Shown here one piece after another: positions 50,956 to 58,916 of a stretch of 64,000 bases of DNA. The notes beneath the pieces are model-generated. The model had not been told where the DNA came from. It ran no database searches and was given only the letters and a program-made list of their open reading frames with translations. The stretch is from Bradyrhizobium sp. dw_411 (GTDB lineage Bacteria; Pseudomonadota; Alphaproteobacteria; Rhizobiales; Xanthobacteraceae). Positions within the stretch are counted from its first letter, which is position 1, and every line of letters starts with the position of its first letter. The translations under genes were made by a program, and so were the position numbers. The stretch covers positions 1-64,000 of the forward strand of contig NZ_JAAVUY010000016.1 of NCBI RefSeq assembly GCF_018449695.1. Direction: 5' to 3'.

Positions 50956-50983
50956 TTGACTAGGAAACTAGTTTTGCTATTCT
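50956..50983 (+). promoter_or_regulatory. promoter of the MarR gene with an operator in the spacer
   Basis: -35 TTGACT (50956-50961) and -10 TATTCT (50978-50983) with a 16-base spacer. A perfect inverted repeat ACTAG-GAAA-CTAGT (50959-50972) overlaps the -35 and spacer. Transcription would begin at about 50990, the ATG itself. Confidence 0.6.
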
Positions 50984-50989
50984 GTGCTC

Positions 50990-51436
50990 ATGGCACCTGC
51001 AGAACTGACTTCTCATTTGGGTTATTGGCTACGGCTGGTTTCAAACCACGTTTCCCATTCCTTTGCCCGCAAACTTCAAACAGTCGATATTACGGTCGCG
51101 GAGTGGGCGCTCATGCGCGTTCTATTCGGGATCGACGAAAATCCCAGCCAGCTTGCCGAGCGCATGGGTATGACGAAGGGCGCGATCACGAAGCTCGCCG
51201 ATCGGCTGATTGCCAAATCACTGATGACAAGGATCGCAAGTCCTGAAGATAGAAGGTCCCACACCCTGCGACTTACAAAAAAGGGCGAGAGTCTCGTCCC
51301 GCGGCTTGCCGATCTGGCCGACCAGAACGAGGCAGAGTGCTTCTCGCATCTTTCAAGAACGGACCGTGCCTTGCTTGAGCGGGTGCTCAAGGCAAGCGTC
51401 AAACGCTTCGGATTGAACTCGATACCGATCGATTAG
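50990..51436 (+). CDS. MarR-family transcriptional regulator
   Basis: A 148-residue winged-helix regulator: DITVAEWALMRVLFGIDENPSQLAERMGMTKGAITKLADRL is the DNA-binding core in which helix-turn-helix and recognition helix are clear, followed by the wing SPEDRRSHTLRLTKKG. The start is ATG 50990, which coincides with the expected transcription start, so the mRNA may be leaderless; a GTG at 50984 lies at the -10 edge. A palindrome inside the promoter suggests autorepression. The DUF1398 gene follows after 4 bp and is the likely co-regulated target. Confidence 0.9.
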   Translation: MAPAELTSHLGYWLRLVSNHVSHSFARKLQTVDITVAEWALMRVLFGIDENPSQLAERMGMTKGAITKLADRLIAKSLMTRIASPEDRRSHTLRLTKKGESLVPRLADLADQNEAECFSHLSRTDRALLERVLKASVKRFGLNSIPID

Positions 51437-51440
51437 AGGA

Positions 51441-51845
51441 ATGACAATGACGCCCGCCCAGGAGAGTTTAGCCAAGTCGTGCTTGCTTGGAGCCGAAAAC
51501 GACACCATGACTTTTCCCGAGATCGTCGGGGCGCTCTTTCAAGCGGGCTTTGAGAGCTACGCCATTGATTACCGTCGATGTCGCGCCATCTACTATCTTC
51601 CAGATGGCCAAAGCACCGAATACGCCACACACCAGTCAGGCCCGGTTGCCGAGCGGTTCGACGTGCGCGCCATTCAGGCAGCTATCCGGGACGCTCAACA
51701 ATTAGTGCCTGATTACACCTACAAGGGATTTTGTCAGAAAGTGACAAAGGCCGGTTGTGCCGGATACGTAGTATCATTCACAGGCAGACGGGCGGTTTAC
51801 ATGGGGCGCTCGGCGGAGATTCATGTCGAATACTTTCCTTCCTGA
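51441..51845 (+). CDS. DUF1398-family protein
   Basis: A 134-residue protein of the DUF1398 family: TFPEIVGALFQAGFESYAIDYRRCRAIYYLPDG, then QAAIRDAQQ near residue 78 and the C-terminal KVTKAGCAGYVVSFTGRRAVYMGR. Function unknown; family members are small cytosolic proteins. It is directly behind the MarR gene with TTAGAGGA in the 4-bp gap, so it belongs to the MarR operon. A second ATG two codons later is possible. Confidence 0.85.
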   Translation: MTMTPAQESLAKSCLLGAENDTMTFPEIVGALFQAGFESYAIDYRRCRAIYYLPDGQSTEYATHQSGPVAERFDVRAIQAAIRDAQQLVPDYTYKGFCQKVTKAGCAGYVVSFTGRRAVYMGRSAEIHVEYFPS

Positions 51846-51993
51846 AATAACGATCCCCGATGGTCCGGCCTGACGATATAACTGCGGCCGATAGCGCCAT
51901 AGCGAGACGGTATTTGCCGCCCGCGCTATTGAACGATTGGATGGCGCCGGAGAGACGCGGCTAATCCGGCCGGTTTCGGACAGAGATGAAGCG

Positions 51994-52485
51994 ATGGTCC
52001 GCGAAGCATTGGGTTTCCTTCTACGCAATCTGCCGGCCTTTTTGTTCGCCGCAGCACTTTTGTTGGCGGCGTTGTCGCGCAATGGTAAATCCGTCCCGGA
52101 GCGCTTCCTGACGTGGATATTATTGTTGCCTATCGGTGTTACCGGACTCTGGGCTGCAATCTCGCATGTCTTCTTTCCCGCGATCGCTGCCGCCCACATT
52201 GGGTGGCAGGTAAGCCCCTTTCAATTCGAAGTCGGGATGGCCGATCTGGCCATCGGCGTTACAGCGTGTGTTGCCTTTTGGCGAGATTTGTCGTTCAAGA
52301 CCGGCGCGGTTTATGCTGCATCCATATTCCTGCTCGGCGACGCCGTTGGACATATTCGGGAAATGGCCGAGGCCGGCAACTTTGCACCGGGCAATGCCGG
52401 GCTTCCGTTTTACATGGATGTCATCTGTCCTGTGCTTGCCATCGCGCTGGTTGCCATCGCAAAACGTCAGCAAACCGGTGCTTAA
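51994..52485 (+). CDS. DUF6790-type integral membrane protein
   Basis: A 163-residue protein with about four TM helices (residues 10-28, 38-60, 78-95, 140-157). The segment WQVSPFQFEVGMADLAIGV near residue 71 is the family hallmark, together with GDAVGHIREM. Function unknown. The start at 51994 is taken because it precedes the first helix; an in-frame ATG at 51937 would add a charged N-terminus. Confidence 0.75.
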   Translation: MVREALGFLLRNLPAFLFAAALLLAALSRNGKSVPERFLTWILLLPIGVTGLWAAISHVFFPAIAAAHIGWQVSPFQFEVGMADLAIGVTACVAFWRDLSFKTGAVYAASIFLLGDAVGHIREMAEAGNFAPGNAGLPFYMDVICPVLAIALVAIAKRQQTGA

Positions 52486-52604
52486 TTCGCGACGCCGCAG
52501 TTGCCCGCATGGTCACCTGGACCGACGCAAATGACCTGACACAAACATCTTGCGCTTGTTACCGTGACTTCTGAAAAAATTTTGGTTTCGTTGGAGGCCA
52601 TCCA

Positions 52605-53144
52605 ATGTTGTTAGCTTTCGCCCCTTTTATCGCGTTTGCGGTTTTCAATCATTTCGTTGCTCCAACGTCTGCGTTGGCGATCGCGGCTTTCGTTTCGTTT
52701 GCCCTGATCGGCCGGGAGCTTGTATCGGGCCGTTCGGCAAAAATCCTCGAAGTGGGCACGTGCATCCTCTTCGGCGGCCTGGCCGTCTATGTTTTCTTCT
52801 CGAACACGGATTGGCCTGTTATCGGCGTCAAACTGGCTGTCGATATCGGTTTGCTGCTGATAGTGCTGTTCTCGTTAATTATTGGTCGTCCGTTCACGAT
52901 GCAATATGCGCGCGAAAGTGTTCCGCGCGAATTATGGACCAGTCCGCAATTCAATCGGACAAATCAGATGATCACACTGGTTTGGCTTGCGGCGTTTTTC
53001 GCCATCGTCATTGCTGATCTTGTTCTCTTGTACTTGCCGGAAGTGCCGCACAAGATAAGCGTCATTCTGACCATTGGAGCCTTGTACGGAGCCTTCAAAT
53101 TCACAATGGCCTATCCCGATAGGGAAGAAGCAAGGGCCAGGTGA
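52605..53144 (+). CDS. integral membrane protein of unknown function
   Basis: A 179-residue protein with five to six TM helices, a conserved-looking central loop IGRPFTMQYARESVPRELW (about residues 93-111) and NRTNQMITLVW before the last helix pair. The loop pattern recalls septation-protein-A-like and related multi-helix proteins, but I cannot assign a family. GTTGGAGG precedes the start. It lies alone between the DUF6790 gene and the ars operon. Confidence 0.75.
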   Translation: MLLAFAPFIAFAVFNHFVAPTSALAIAAFVSFALIGRELVSGRSAKILEVGTCILFGGLAVYVFFSNTDWPVIGVKLAVDIGLLLIVLFSLIIGRPFTMQYARESVPRELWTSPQFNRTNQMITLVWLAAFFAIVIADLVLLYLPEVPHKISVILTIGALYGAFKFTMAYPDREEARAR

Positions 53145-53274
53145 ATTCTGCTTCTGGCACCAAACGCGCCTGCCGATCCCAAGCCTTTGATGTCCGGCGT
53201 CGATGCAACAGCCGACGAGGGCGACGTTCACGATGCCGGTCCCCTGACTGCGCGGTCGGTATTGGCTCGCGAAG

Positions 53275-53298
53275 ATATTTCAATAAATGTTGAAATAT
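53275..53298. promoter_or_regulatory. ArsR-type operator palindrome
   Basis: ATATTTCAA-TAAATG-TTGAAATAT: perfect 9-bp arms around a 6-base centre, just upstream of the arsR -35 box. A weaker relative, ATTTC...TTGAAT (53317-53335), spans the -10 region. AT-rich repeats of TTCAA type fit ArsR/SmtB operators. Confidence 0.7.
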
Positions 53299-53301
53299 GA
53301 C

Positions 53302-53329
53302 TTGACGCAGGTTGTTATTTCGATATTCG
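53302..53329 (+). promoter_or_regulatory. arsR promoter
   Basis: -35 TTGACG (53302-53307), 16-base spacer, -10 TATTCG (53324-53329). Expected transcription start at 53336-53337, which coincides with the arsR ATG. The flanking palindromes would let ArsR block RNA polymerase. Confidence 0.55.
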
Positions 53330-53336
53330 TTGAATT

Positions 53337-53681
53337 ATGGAAAAGACAGATGTGGTCGCGGCCTTGGCCGCACTTGCCCAGGACAATCGGCTCGATATTT
53401 TCCGCCTGCTTGTAGAAGCGGGGCCGGAGGGGATGCCGGCCGGTGCGGTCGCCACCGCACTCGACCTCGCACCGAATACGCTGACTTTTCATTTTGACCG
53501 GCTTCGAACGGCAGGCCTCGTGACCGTGCGTCGTGATGGCCGCTCGATGATCTATGCGGCCCAGTACGAAACGATGAACTCACTGCTCGGTTATCTCACC
53601 GACAATTGCTGCGGCGGGGTTCAATGCACGCCCGCGGTCGAATGCAAGCCCGTGCGCAAGCGCGCCAAAATTCCGGCCTGA
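53337..53681 (+). CDS. arsR: ArsR-family arsenic-responsive repressor
   Basis: A 114-residue winged-helix repressor: ALAALAQDNRLDIFRLLVEAG N-terminal helices, recognition region LDLAPNTLTFHFDRLRTAGLV, wing VRRDGRSMIY. The C-terminal CC (TDNCCGGVQC, about residues 89-96) gives vicinal Cys for As(III), typical of the type of ArsR whose site lies near the C-terminus. Arsenite binding would release the operator. First gene of arsR-arsI-arsC-aqpS; its start lies at the predicted transcription start, so leaderless translation is possible. Confidence 0.92.
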   Translation: MEKTDVVAALAALAQDNRLDIFRLLVEAGPEGMPAGAVATALDLAPNTLTFHFDRLRTAGLVTVRRDGRSMIYAAQYETMNSLLGYLTDNCCGGVQCTPAVECKPVRKRAKIPA

Positions 53682-53692
53682 AAGGAAAAACC

Positions 53693-54166
53693 ATGAAGCG
53701 CCTGCATGTACACATTGCCGTCAATGACATCCAGCAGTCCATTGGCTTCTACTCCGCGTTGTTTGCGGCCCAGCCCGCCGTCGTCAAGCCGGACTACGCC
53801 AAATGGATGCTTGATGATCCGCGCGTGAACCTGGCGATTTCGACCCGAGGCCGCGAACCTGGTCTTGATCATCTTGGCATTCAGGTCGAAAACGCCGGCG
53901 AATTAAATGAAGTCTATGCCCGCTTGCGGGAAGCTGGCGGCAATATCATCGAGCAGGGCGAGACCGCTTGCTGCTACGCCAAATCAGAGAAGTCGTGGAT
54001 CGATGATCCCGCCGGCATCGCATGGGAAACCTTCCTGACGACGGGCGAGAGCACCACCTACGGCGACGGCACCGGAGAAAACGGTGCCCGCGTGGCGCAC
54101 GAGAAGCAGGGGGCATGCTCCGTTTCGGAAGCCTCGCCTTCCAGGCCCGCCTCTGCTTGCTGCTGA
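53693..54166 (+). CDS. arsI: ArsI/CadI-type VOC dioxygenase (C-As lyase)
   Basis: A 157-residue vicinal-oxygen-chelate protein. His5/His7 region in RLHVHIAVND, the DHLGIQVEN motif, and ETACCYAKSEKSWIDDP with the vicinal Cys pair that binds trivalent organoarsenicals in ArsI. A Cys-containing tail (ACSVSEASPSRPASACC) follows. Characterised ArsI enzymes use Fe(II) and oxygen to cleave the C-As bond of methylarsenite and aromatic arsenicals. It is 11 bp after arsR and 12 bp before arsC with AAAGGAAA upstream. Related CadI proteins are annotated as cadmium-induced. Confidence 0.88.
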   Translation: MKRLHVHIAVNDIQQSIGFYSALFAAQPAVVKPDYAKWMLDDPRVNLAISTRGREPGLDHLGIQVENAGELNEVYARLREAGGNIIEQGETACCYAKSEKSWIDDPAGIAWETFLTTGESTTYGDGTGENGARVAHEKQGACSVSEASPSRPASACC

Positions 54167-54178
54167 CAGGGGCGTGAC

Positions 54179-54706
54179 ATGACTGACAGCCCTTACAACG
54201 TGCTCTTCCTCTGCACCGGTAATTCCGCCCGTTCGATCATCGCGGAAGCAATCCTGAACAAGGCTGGTGCGGGCAACTTCCGCGCTTACAGTGCCGGAAG
54301 CCAACCGAAAGGCCAGGTTCACCCGGAGACGCTGTCGCTTCTGCAATCTCTTGGCTACGACGTAACTGATTTTCGCTCGAAGTCTTGGTTGGAGTTCACG
54401 GAGTGGAACGCTCCAAAGCTCGATTTCATTTTCACGGTATGCGACAGCGCAGGGGCGGAGACGTGTCCGATTTGGCCGGGGAAACCGGCGTCGGCCCATT
54501 GGGGTGTTCCCGATCCGGCAGATGCCAAAGGCTCGCCCGCAGAGATCTCACTGGCCTTCAAGGATACTTACCGGCTTCTCAATCAGCGCATTGGCACTTT
54601 CATGGCACTGCCGTTACGCTCGCTCGATAGACTGAGCCTGCAAAACAAGCTTCGTGACATCGGCCGTATGGAAGGCTCGACGGCCAAGGCGACAGAAGCC
54701 ACCTGA
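54179..54706 (+). CDS. arsC: arsenate reductase (low-molecular-weight phosphatase type)
   Basis: A 175-residue ArsC of the phosphatase-fold, thioredoxin/glutaredoxin-linked class. The P-loop CTGNSARS starts at Cys12, and a downstream Cys pair in TVCDSAGAETCPIWPG (about residues 82 and 89) supplies the disulfide relay. It reduces As(V) to As(III) in the cytosol. Its TGA stop overlaps the aqpS ATG by one base. At 175 residues it is longer than the usual 130-140, with an extra C-terminal helix-like tail (RDIGRMEGSTAKATEAT). Confidence 0.93.
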   Translation: MTDSPYNVLFLCTGNSARSIIAEAILNKAGAGNFRAYSAGSQPKGQVHPETLSLLQSLGYDVTDFRSKSWLEFTEWNAPKLDFIFTVCDSAGAETCPIWPGKPASAHWGVPDPADAKGSPAEISLAFKDTYRLLNQRIGTFMALPLRSLDRLSLQNKLRDIGRMEGSTAKATEAT

Positions 54707-55371
54707 TGCCGTCACTGGGGCGATGCATCTTCGCGGAATGGCTGGGCACCGCGTTTCTGTTAGCGGCTGTTGTCGGTTCGGGCATCATGGCGCAGAAGCT
54801 CGCGGGCGGGAACGTCGCGCTCGCGCTTCTGTGCAACACGATACCCACCGGTGCAATCCTCGTCGTGCTGATCCTGATTTTCGGGCCGATCTCGGGCGCG
54901 CATTTCAATCCAGCCATAAGCCTCGCGTTCGCGTTGCAGCGCGAACTGCCTTGGTCGATTGCTGCCAGGTATATCGCCGCGCAAATCATCGGAGCCGTTG
55001 CCGGCGTCTGGGCGGCACATCTCATGTTTGAGTTGCCGGTTTGGCAGTTCTCGGTCACGTCACGCACGGGCGCCGGGCAATGGCTGGCCGAGGCTGTCGC
55101 CACTTTCGGCTTGGTGCTCACCATTTTCGGCTGCGCGGCGCGGACGCCGGCCGCTATCCCTTATGCAGTCGGCCTCTACATCACGTCGGCCTATTGGTTC
55201 ACGGCCTCAACATCGTTCGCCAATCCAGCCGTGACGATTGCGCGTTCGCTTTCAGATACCTTTGCAGGCATAGCCGCCGGGGGCGTGGTTGCTTTCATCG
55301 CAGCTCAATTGATTGGAATGCTGGTCGCGATGATGGTCGGAAAATGGCTCTGGACCGACGCAAAGAAGTAA
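54706..55371 (+). CDS. aqpS: aquaporin/aquaglyceroporin of ars operon (AqpS-like)
   Basis: A 221-residue, six-helix MIP channel with two NPA boxes: GAHFNPAISLAFA (about residues 65-77) and SFANPAVTIARSLSDTF (about 173-189). In the second box the residue after NPA is Val, not the common Arg; an Arg comes four positions later, as in AqpS-like arsenite channels. In Sinorhizobium meliloti AqpS lets arsenite made by ArsC flow out and replaces ArsB. The same logic is likely here, since no arsB or acr3 lies in the window. Last gene of the operon; it converges on a ModA-like gene 4 bp away. Confidence 0.9.
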   Translation: MPSLGRCIFAEWLGTAFLLAAVVGSGIMAQKLAGGNVALALLCNTIPTGAILVVLILIFGPISGAHFNPAISLAFALQRELPWSIAARYIAAQIIGAVAGVWAAHLMFELPVWQFSVTSRTGAGQWLAEAVATFGLVLTIFGCAARTPAAIPYAVGLYITSAYWFTASTSFANPAVTIARSLSDTFAGIAAGGVVAFIAAQLIGMLVAMMVGKWLWTDAKK

Positions 55372-55375
55372 CGTT

Positions 55376-56146
55376 CTATCGCTCGATATCCCAGCCGGCC
55401 CGGCGAAATTGATCGGCCCCGATCGGGCTGGTGACAAATTCCAGAAAAGCGGAAGCCGCTTTCGGGTTCGCCGATCGCGTCGCAAGCGCGGCAGAATAGA
55501 CCGTCGTGACGTTGTGCGCGTCCGGCAGATAACCCGCAAAGTCAACGCCATTTCGGCCGACGATCTCGCTGGCTTGCGTCATGCCGATCGAAGCCGCCCC
55601 GGATGCAACCGCTTTGACGATTTCCTCGCCGGTCTTGCCGAGGACGGCCTTGGCATGCACGGCATCGGCGACGCCGAGCGAGACCAGTATCTTCTCGAAA
55701 GCGGGGCCCGCCGTGCCGCCGCCATTCGGGTCGATATAGGCGATCTTGTCGGCGGACAACAAAAGCGCCTTGAGCGCCTCAGTCGAGGAGAAATCCGGCT
55801 TCGCCGCGCCTGTGCGGATGGCGACCCCAAGCCGCATCTTGCCGATCGCGACTTCATCGGCGACCGCGTTTTGTTTGGCGAGCGCCTTGATGCCGGCCGA
55901 AGATGTCATCACGAGATCGGCGGGCTCGCCGGCAGCGACGCGCGCGGCGACTTCGCCGGCATTGCCGATCGATAGCTGGATTTTGGTGCCGCGTGCCACT
56001 TCGAAGGGAGCTGCCAGCGATTCCAGAGCGGTGGCAAAAACGCCCGTCGCCAGCACGCGAACAGGCTCCTGCGCCATCGCGGGAAGTTGCGTGGCGAGGA
56101 GTACGGTGAGGCTTGCAAGGAGGCGAACTATTTTCGAAAGCGGCAT
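55376..56146 (-). CDS. ModA-like periplasmic substrate-binding protein
   Basis: A 256-residue binding protein with a signal peptide (cleavage near PAMA-QEPV). The domain has VLATGVFATALESLAAPFEVA, GEPADLVMTSSAGIKAL and DPNGGGTAGPAFEKILVSLGV, the molybdate-type binding fold. The start at 56146 sits before the hydrophobic core with GGAAA upstream. No transporter genes accompany it; it lies alone, convergent with the ars operon and divergent from a small hypothetical gene. The ligand may be an organic acid. Confidence 0.9.
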   Translation of the reverse strand: MPLSKIVRLLASLTVLLATQLPAMAQEPVRVLATGVFATALESLAAPFEVARGTKIQLSIGNAGEVAARVAAGEPADLVMTSSAGIKALAKQNAVADEVAIGKMRLGVAIRTGAAKPDFSSTEALKALLLSADKIAYIDPNGGGTAGPAFEKILVSLGVADAVHAKAVLGKTGEEIVKAVASGAASIGMTQASEIVGRNGVDFAGYLPDAHNVTTVYSAALATRSANPKAASAFLEFVTSPIGADQFRRAGWDIER

Positions 56147-56319
56147 TGATCGATTTCCATGAGGTTTTTCGTACCATTGGCACGGGCATCGCTCACTCGC
56201 CACCGTCACAGCCAGTCGCCACGATAATCCTCGATCACAATGTCAGGCGCTCACTTCACCCTATTGACTCATTGTTCATGTTTTGTTCTTATGATGCTCG
56301 TCCACACGGGAGAGCAGAC

Positions 56320-56637
56320 ATGGACAATCGCATCAACGAAATTCGTAAGCAAATCAGGGCACTAAGGGTCAGTATGCTGGAGGCGGAAGCCATCATGCGC
56401 GAGCAGATCAACCGGGATGACGATTGCTCCTTCGTGGCTGAAGAAGTCCTTAAGATGCGCGTGGTGATGAGCTTCCTGGTCGAGGAGCGGACCCGGCTCG
56501 GCGATCACGAACCCATTCTGGTGGACCGGTTCATTATTCCACGGCGCGCACCGGTTGCGAAGCCAACCGTGGCGAAGCTCGCCGCACTCCGGCCGGTGAA
56601 GCGCAAGCTGGTGCCCGCAGAGAATCGCGCCCGGTGA
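56320..56637 (+). CDS. small hypothetical protein
   Basis: A 105-residue basic protein of unknown function. The first 70 residues are strongly helical with charged heptad-like spacing (IRKQIRALRVSMLEAEAIMR, then VAEEVLKMRVVMSFLVEERTRLG). The rest is a Pro/Lys/Arg-rich tail (RRAPVAKPTVAKLAALRPVKRK). GGGAGAG precedes the start. Small proteins of this kind are common in Bradyrhizobium; no function is known to me. Confidence 0.65.
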   Translation: MDNRINEIRKQIRALRVSMLEAEAIMREQINRDDDCSFVAEEVLKMRVVMSFLVEERTRLGDHEPILVDRFIIPRRAPVAKPTVAKLAALRPVKRKLVPAENRAR

Positions 56638-56695
56638 GGGCAAGGAATACTGAAGCGAAAATACTGAAGCGGCGAATAGGGTGGGGCGAGGCGGC

Positions 56696-57463
56696 CTAAT
56701 CGGCGCCTGGCTCCATGCCCTTCGATTTGAACAGCGCCTGCGCCGATGGGCCGACCAGGGAAGCGATCAGGGCCTTGGCGGCGTCGCCTTCCTTGGTGCC
56801 TGCACCGATGCCGGCGGCGTAAACCGTGTAGTTCTGAATTTCCTTCGGCAGCGGTCCGACCAGCGTCACGCCGGCATGCGGCAGGATTTCGCTGATCTGG
56901 TGAATGCCAAGCTCGGCCTGGCCGGACTCGACATAATCGGCGACATAGCCACCCTGTTTGAGTTTTTCCTTTGGCTTGACCTGATCGGCTATCCCCAAGC
57001 GCTCGAGCAGCTTCTCGACATAGATGCCGCTGGAGCCGCCGCTGGCGGGATCGATGAAGCTGATCGACTTGGCGTCGAGCACGGCCTTCTTGAAAGCGTC
57101 GACGGTGGAAATGTCGGGCTTGGCTGCGCCGGTTTTCACCATGACGCCGACGCCGACCCGCGCCAGATTGATACGGCTGCCCGCGGTTACCTTGCCTTCG
57201 CCGATGAGCTGGTCGACGGTCTCGGGGGTCATCACCACCACATCGAACTTTTCGCCGCCCTGAATCCGCTTCATCAGTCCGCCGACAGTTTCATTCTCGA
57301 CCACAACCTTGTTGCCGCTGGCCTTCTCGTATTCGGGGATCAGCGCCACGACAGTGGCCTTGAACGCACCGGCGGTGAGCAGCTTCAGCTCGGTGGCTTG
57401 CGCCACATGTGTGCAAAGGACGGCCCCGACGGCGCTGGCGAGCAGCAAGATCTTGTAGCGCAT
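56696..57463 (-). CDS. ModA-like periplasmic substrate-binding protein
   Basis: A 255-residue binding protein with a signal peptide (cleavage near AQA-TELK). The domain includes LLTAGAFKATVVALIPEYEK, GEKFDVVVMTPETVDQL and DPASGGSSGIYVEKLLERLGI, clearly paralogous to 55376-56146. It is divergent from the enamidase-like gene (about 170 bp apart), which suggests a role in taking up or sensing the substrate of that amidohydrolase. No ABC permease or ATPase gene is nearby. Confidence 0.92.
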   Translation of the reverse strand: MRYKILLLASAVGAVLCTHVAQATELKLLTAGAFKATVVALIPEYEKASGNKVVVENETVGGLMKRIQGGEKFDVVVMTPETVDQLIGEGKVTAGSRINLARVGVGVMVKTGAAKPDISTVDAFKKAVLDAKSISFIDPASGGSSGIYVEKLLERLGIADQVKPKEKLKQGGYVADYVESGQAELGIHQISEILPHAGVTLVGPLPKEIQNYTVYAAGIGAGTKEGDAAKALIASLVGPSAQALFKSKGMEPGAD

Positions 57464-57631
57464 TTTTTTGTTCTCCAGTATCCGCAGGGCTATTTTGCCT
57501 CGTGCCCGGCGGGCACCGTAGCAAATCTGTTCGTTCGCTCAATAGGCCGGCGCAGCGGGATCATGCACCTCGTGCTCACGGTCGCAAAGTGGTAGATGCA
57601 TGGACGGTTTTCGCACCAAAAGGAGACGCCG

Positions 57632-58834
57632 CTGTCCACACTTCTGATCAAGAACATCGGCGAGTTCTTTACCGGCGAACTGGCGAACCCTCAAAAACCG
57701 GTCAAGTCGATCCTGATCGACGGCGAGCGCATCGCCGAACTCGACCCTCCCGCCGACACCAAGGCCGACAGCGTCCTCGACGCCGGCAACAGCGCTGTGA
57801 TGCCCGGGCTTGTCGACGGGCATGTCCATCCGGTATTCGGCGAATGGACGCCCACCCAGGACACCATCGGCTGGATCGGCAATTACGTGCATGGCGGCAC
57901 GACGACCATGATCTCGGCTTGCGAACTGCACGTGCCGGGGCTCGATTATCAAAACCTCACCCCCGACCTCGTCACATCGCTGGCGGTGGTGACCGCGGCG
58001 ACCACGGGCCGCATCCGCTGGAGCGGTGCGAAAGTCTATGCCGGCACCGTCATTCTGGTGCCGGGGATGACGGAATCGCATTTCGACCGATTGGCTGCGG
58101 CCAATTCAATTCTCGCGAAATATCTGTTCTATCCGCTGGCGGCCAACAAGGAAGAGGCGCTGCGTTACAATGCCTGGTGCCGCGCGCGCGGAATCCGCAT
58201 CAAGGTACACACCGGCGGCGTTTCGCGCTCGGGCCTCAGCGAAATGTGCGGCTATGACACGCTGGAGTGGCTCAAGCCCGACATTGCCGCGCATATCAGC
58301 GGCGGGCCGATCCCGATGAGCGACGATGATCTCGACAAGGTCATCGATACCACGGACTTCGCGCTCGAGATCTGTTCGTCGGGCAATTATGGCTCGACCC
58401 AACGCGCGGTCCGCCGCCTCAAGGACACCAACAAGCTGGCGCGGTTGACGCTCGGCACCGATACGCCTGGCGGCACCGGCGTGATTCCGCGCGGCATGCT
58501 GCGTCAGCTTTGTTTCATCTGTTCGGTGTGCGGCGTGTCGCCGGCCGAGGCGATTGCAATCGCGACCGGCAATACCGCCAGGGCACACGGTCTCGACGTC
58601 GGTATTCTGGCCCCGGGCTGGCCCGCTGACATCGTGATCTGCGGTCCGGTGCAGGGCTCGGCCGGGACAAGCGTTGCGGACGCGATCGCGCATGGCGACT
58701 TGCCCGGCATCGCTTATGTGATCGCCAATGGCGAAATACTGGTCAGCGGGCGCAGCCGCCAGACGCCGCCGCCACAGCGAAAGTATTTCTTCTCATGTTG
58801 CGAGGCGCATGTAGGAAAATTTGCTGCAACCTGA
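57632..58834 (+). CDS. enamidase-like amidohydrolase
   Basis: A metal-dependent amidohydrolase of about 400 residues: DGHVHP metal motif (about residue 63), then metal ligands expected in KVHTGG and AHISGG, and LGTDTPGG with the catalytic Asp near residue 282. It resembles enamidase, which hydrolyses the cyclic enamide 1,4,5,6-tetrahydro-6-oxonicotinate in anaerobic nicotinate degradation. The start is odd: AAAGGAGA at 57618-57625 points to CTG 57632 (then STLLIKN), 6 bases on; the nearest ATG, 57596, would add 12 residues and has no ribosome-binding site. I annotate the CTG. A ModA-like gene is divergent and an NMT1-type binding protein follows. Confidence 0.85.
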   Translation: MSTLLIKNIGEFFTGELANPQKPVKSILIDGERIAELDPPADTKADSVLDAGNSAVMPGLVDGHVHPVFGEWTPTQDTIGWIGNYVHGGTTTMISACELHVPGLDYQNLTPDLVTSLAVVTAATTGRIRWSGAKVYAGTVILVPGMTESHFDRLAAANSILAKYLFYPLAANKEEALRYNAWCRARGIRIKVHTGGVSRSGLSEMCGYDTLEWLKPDIAAHISGGPIPMSDDDLDKVIDTTDFALEICSSGNYGSTQRAVRRLKDTNKLARLTLGTDTPGGTGVIPRGMLRQLCFICSVCGVSPAEAIAIATGNTARAHGLDVGILAPGWPADIVICGPVQGSAGTSVADAIAHGDLPGIAYVIANGEILVSGRSRQTPPPQRKYFFSCCEAHVGKFAAT

Positions 58835-58916
58835 TCGAATGCAAAATGGTCCGCCAGCGCCGCACCGGATAAGTTGCAGCCGGTCGGGGAATGCCCTGAC
58901 GGAGTGGAGATCGTCG

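Noticed and set aside
53145..53336. A short coding-like stretch before arsR
   Set aside because: A frame of about 50 codons is open but has no start codon with a ribosome-binding site and no family resemblance, and it runs through the arsR operator.
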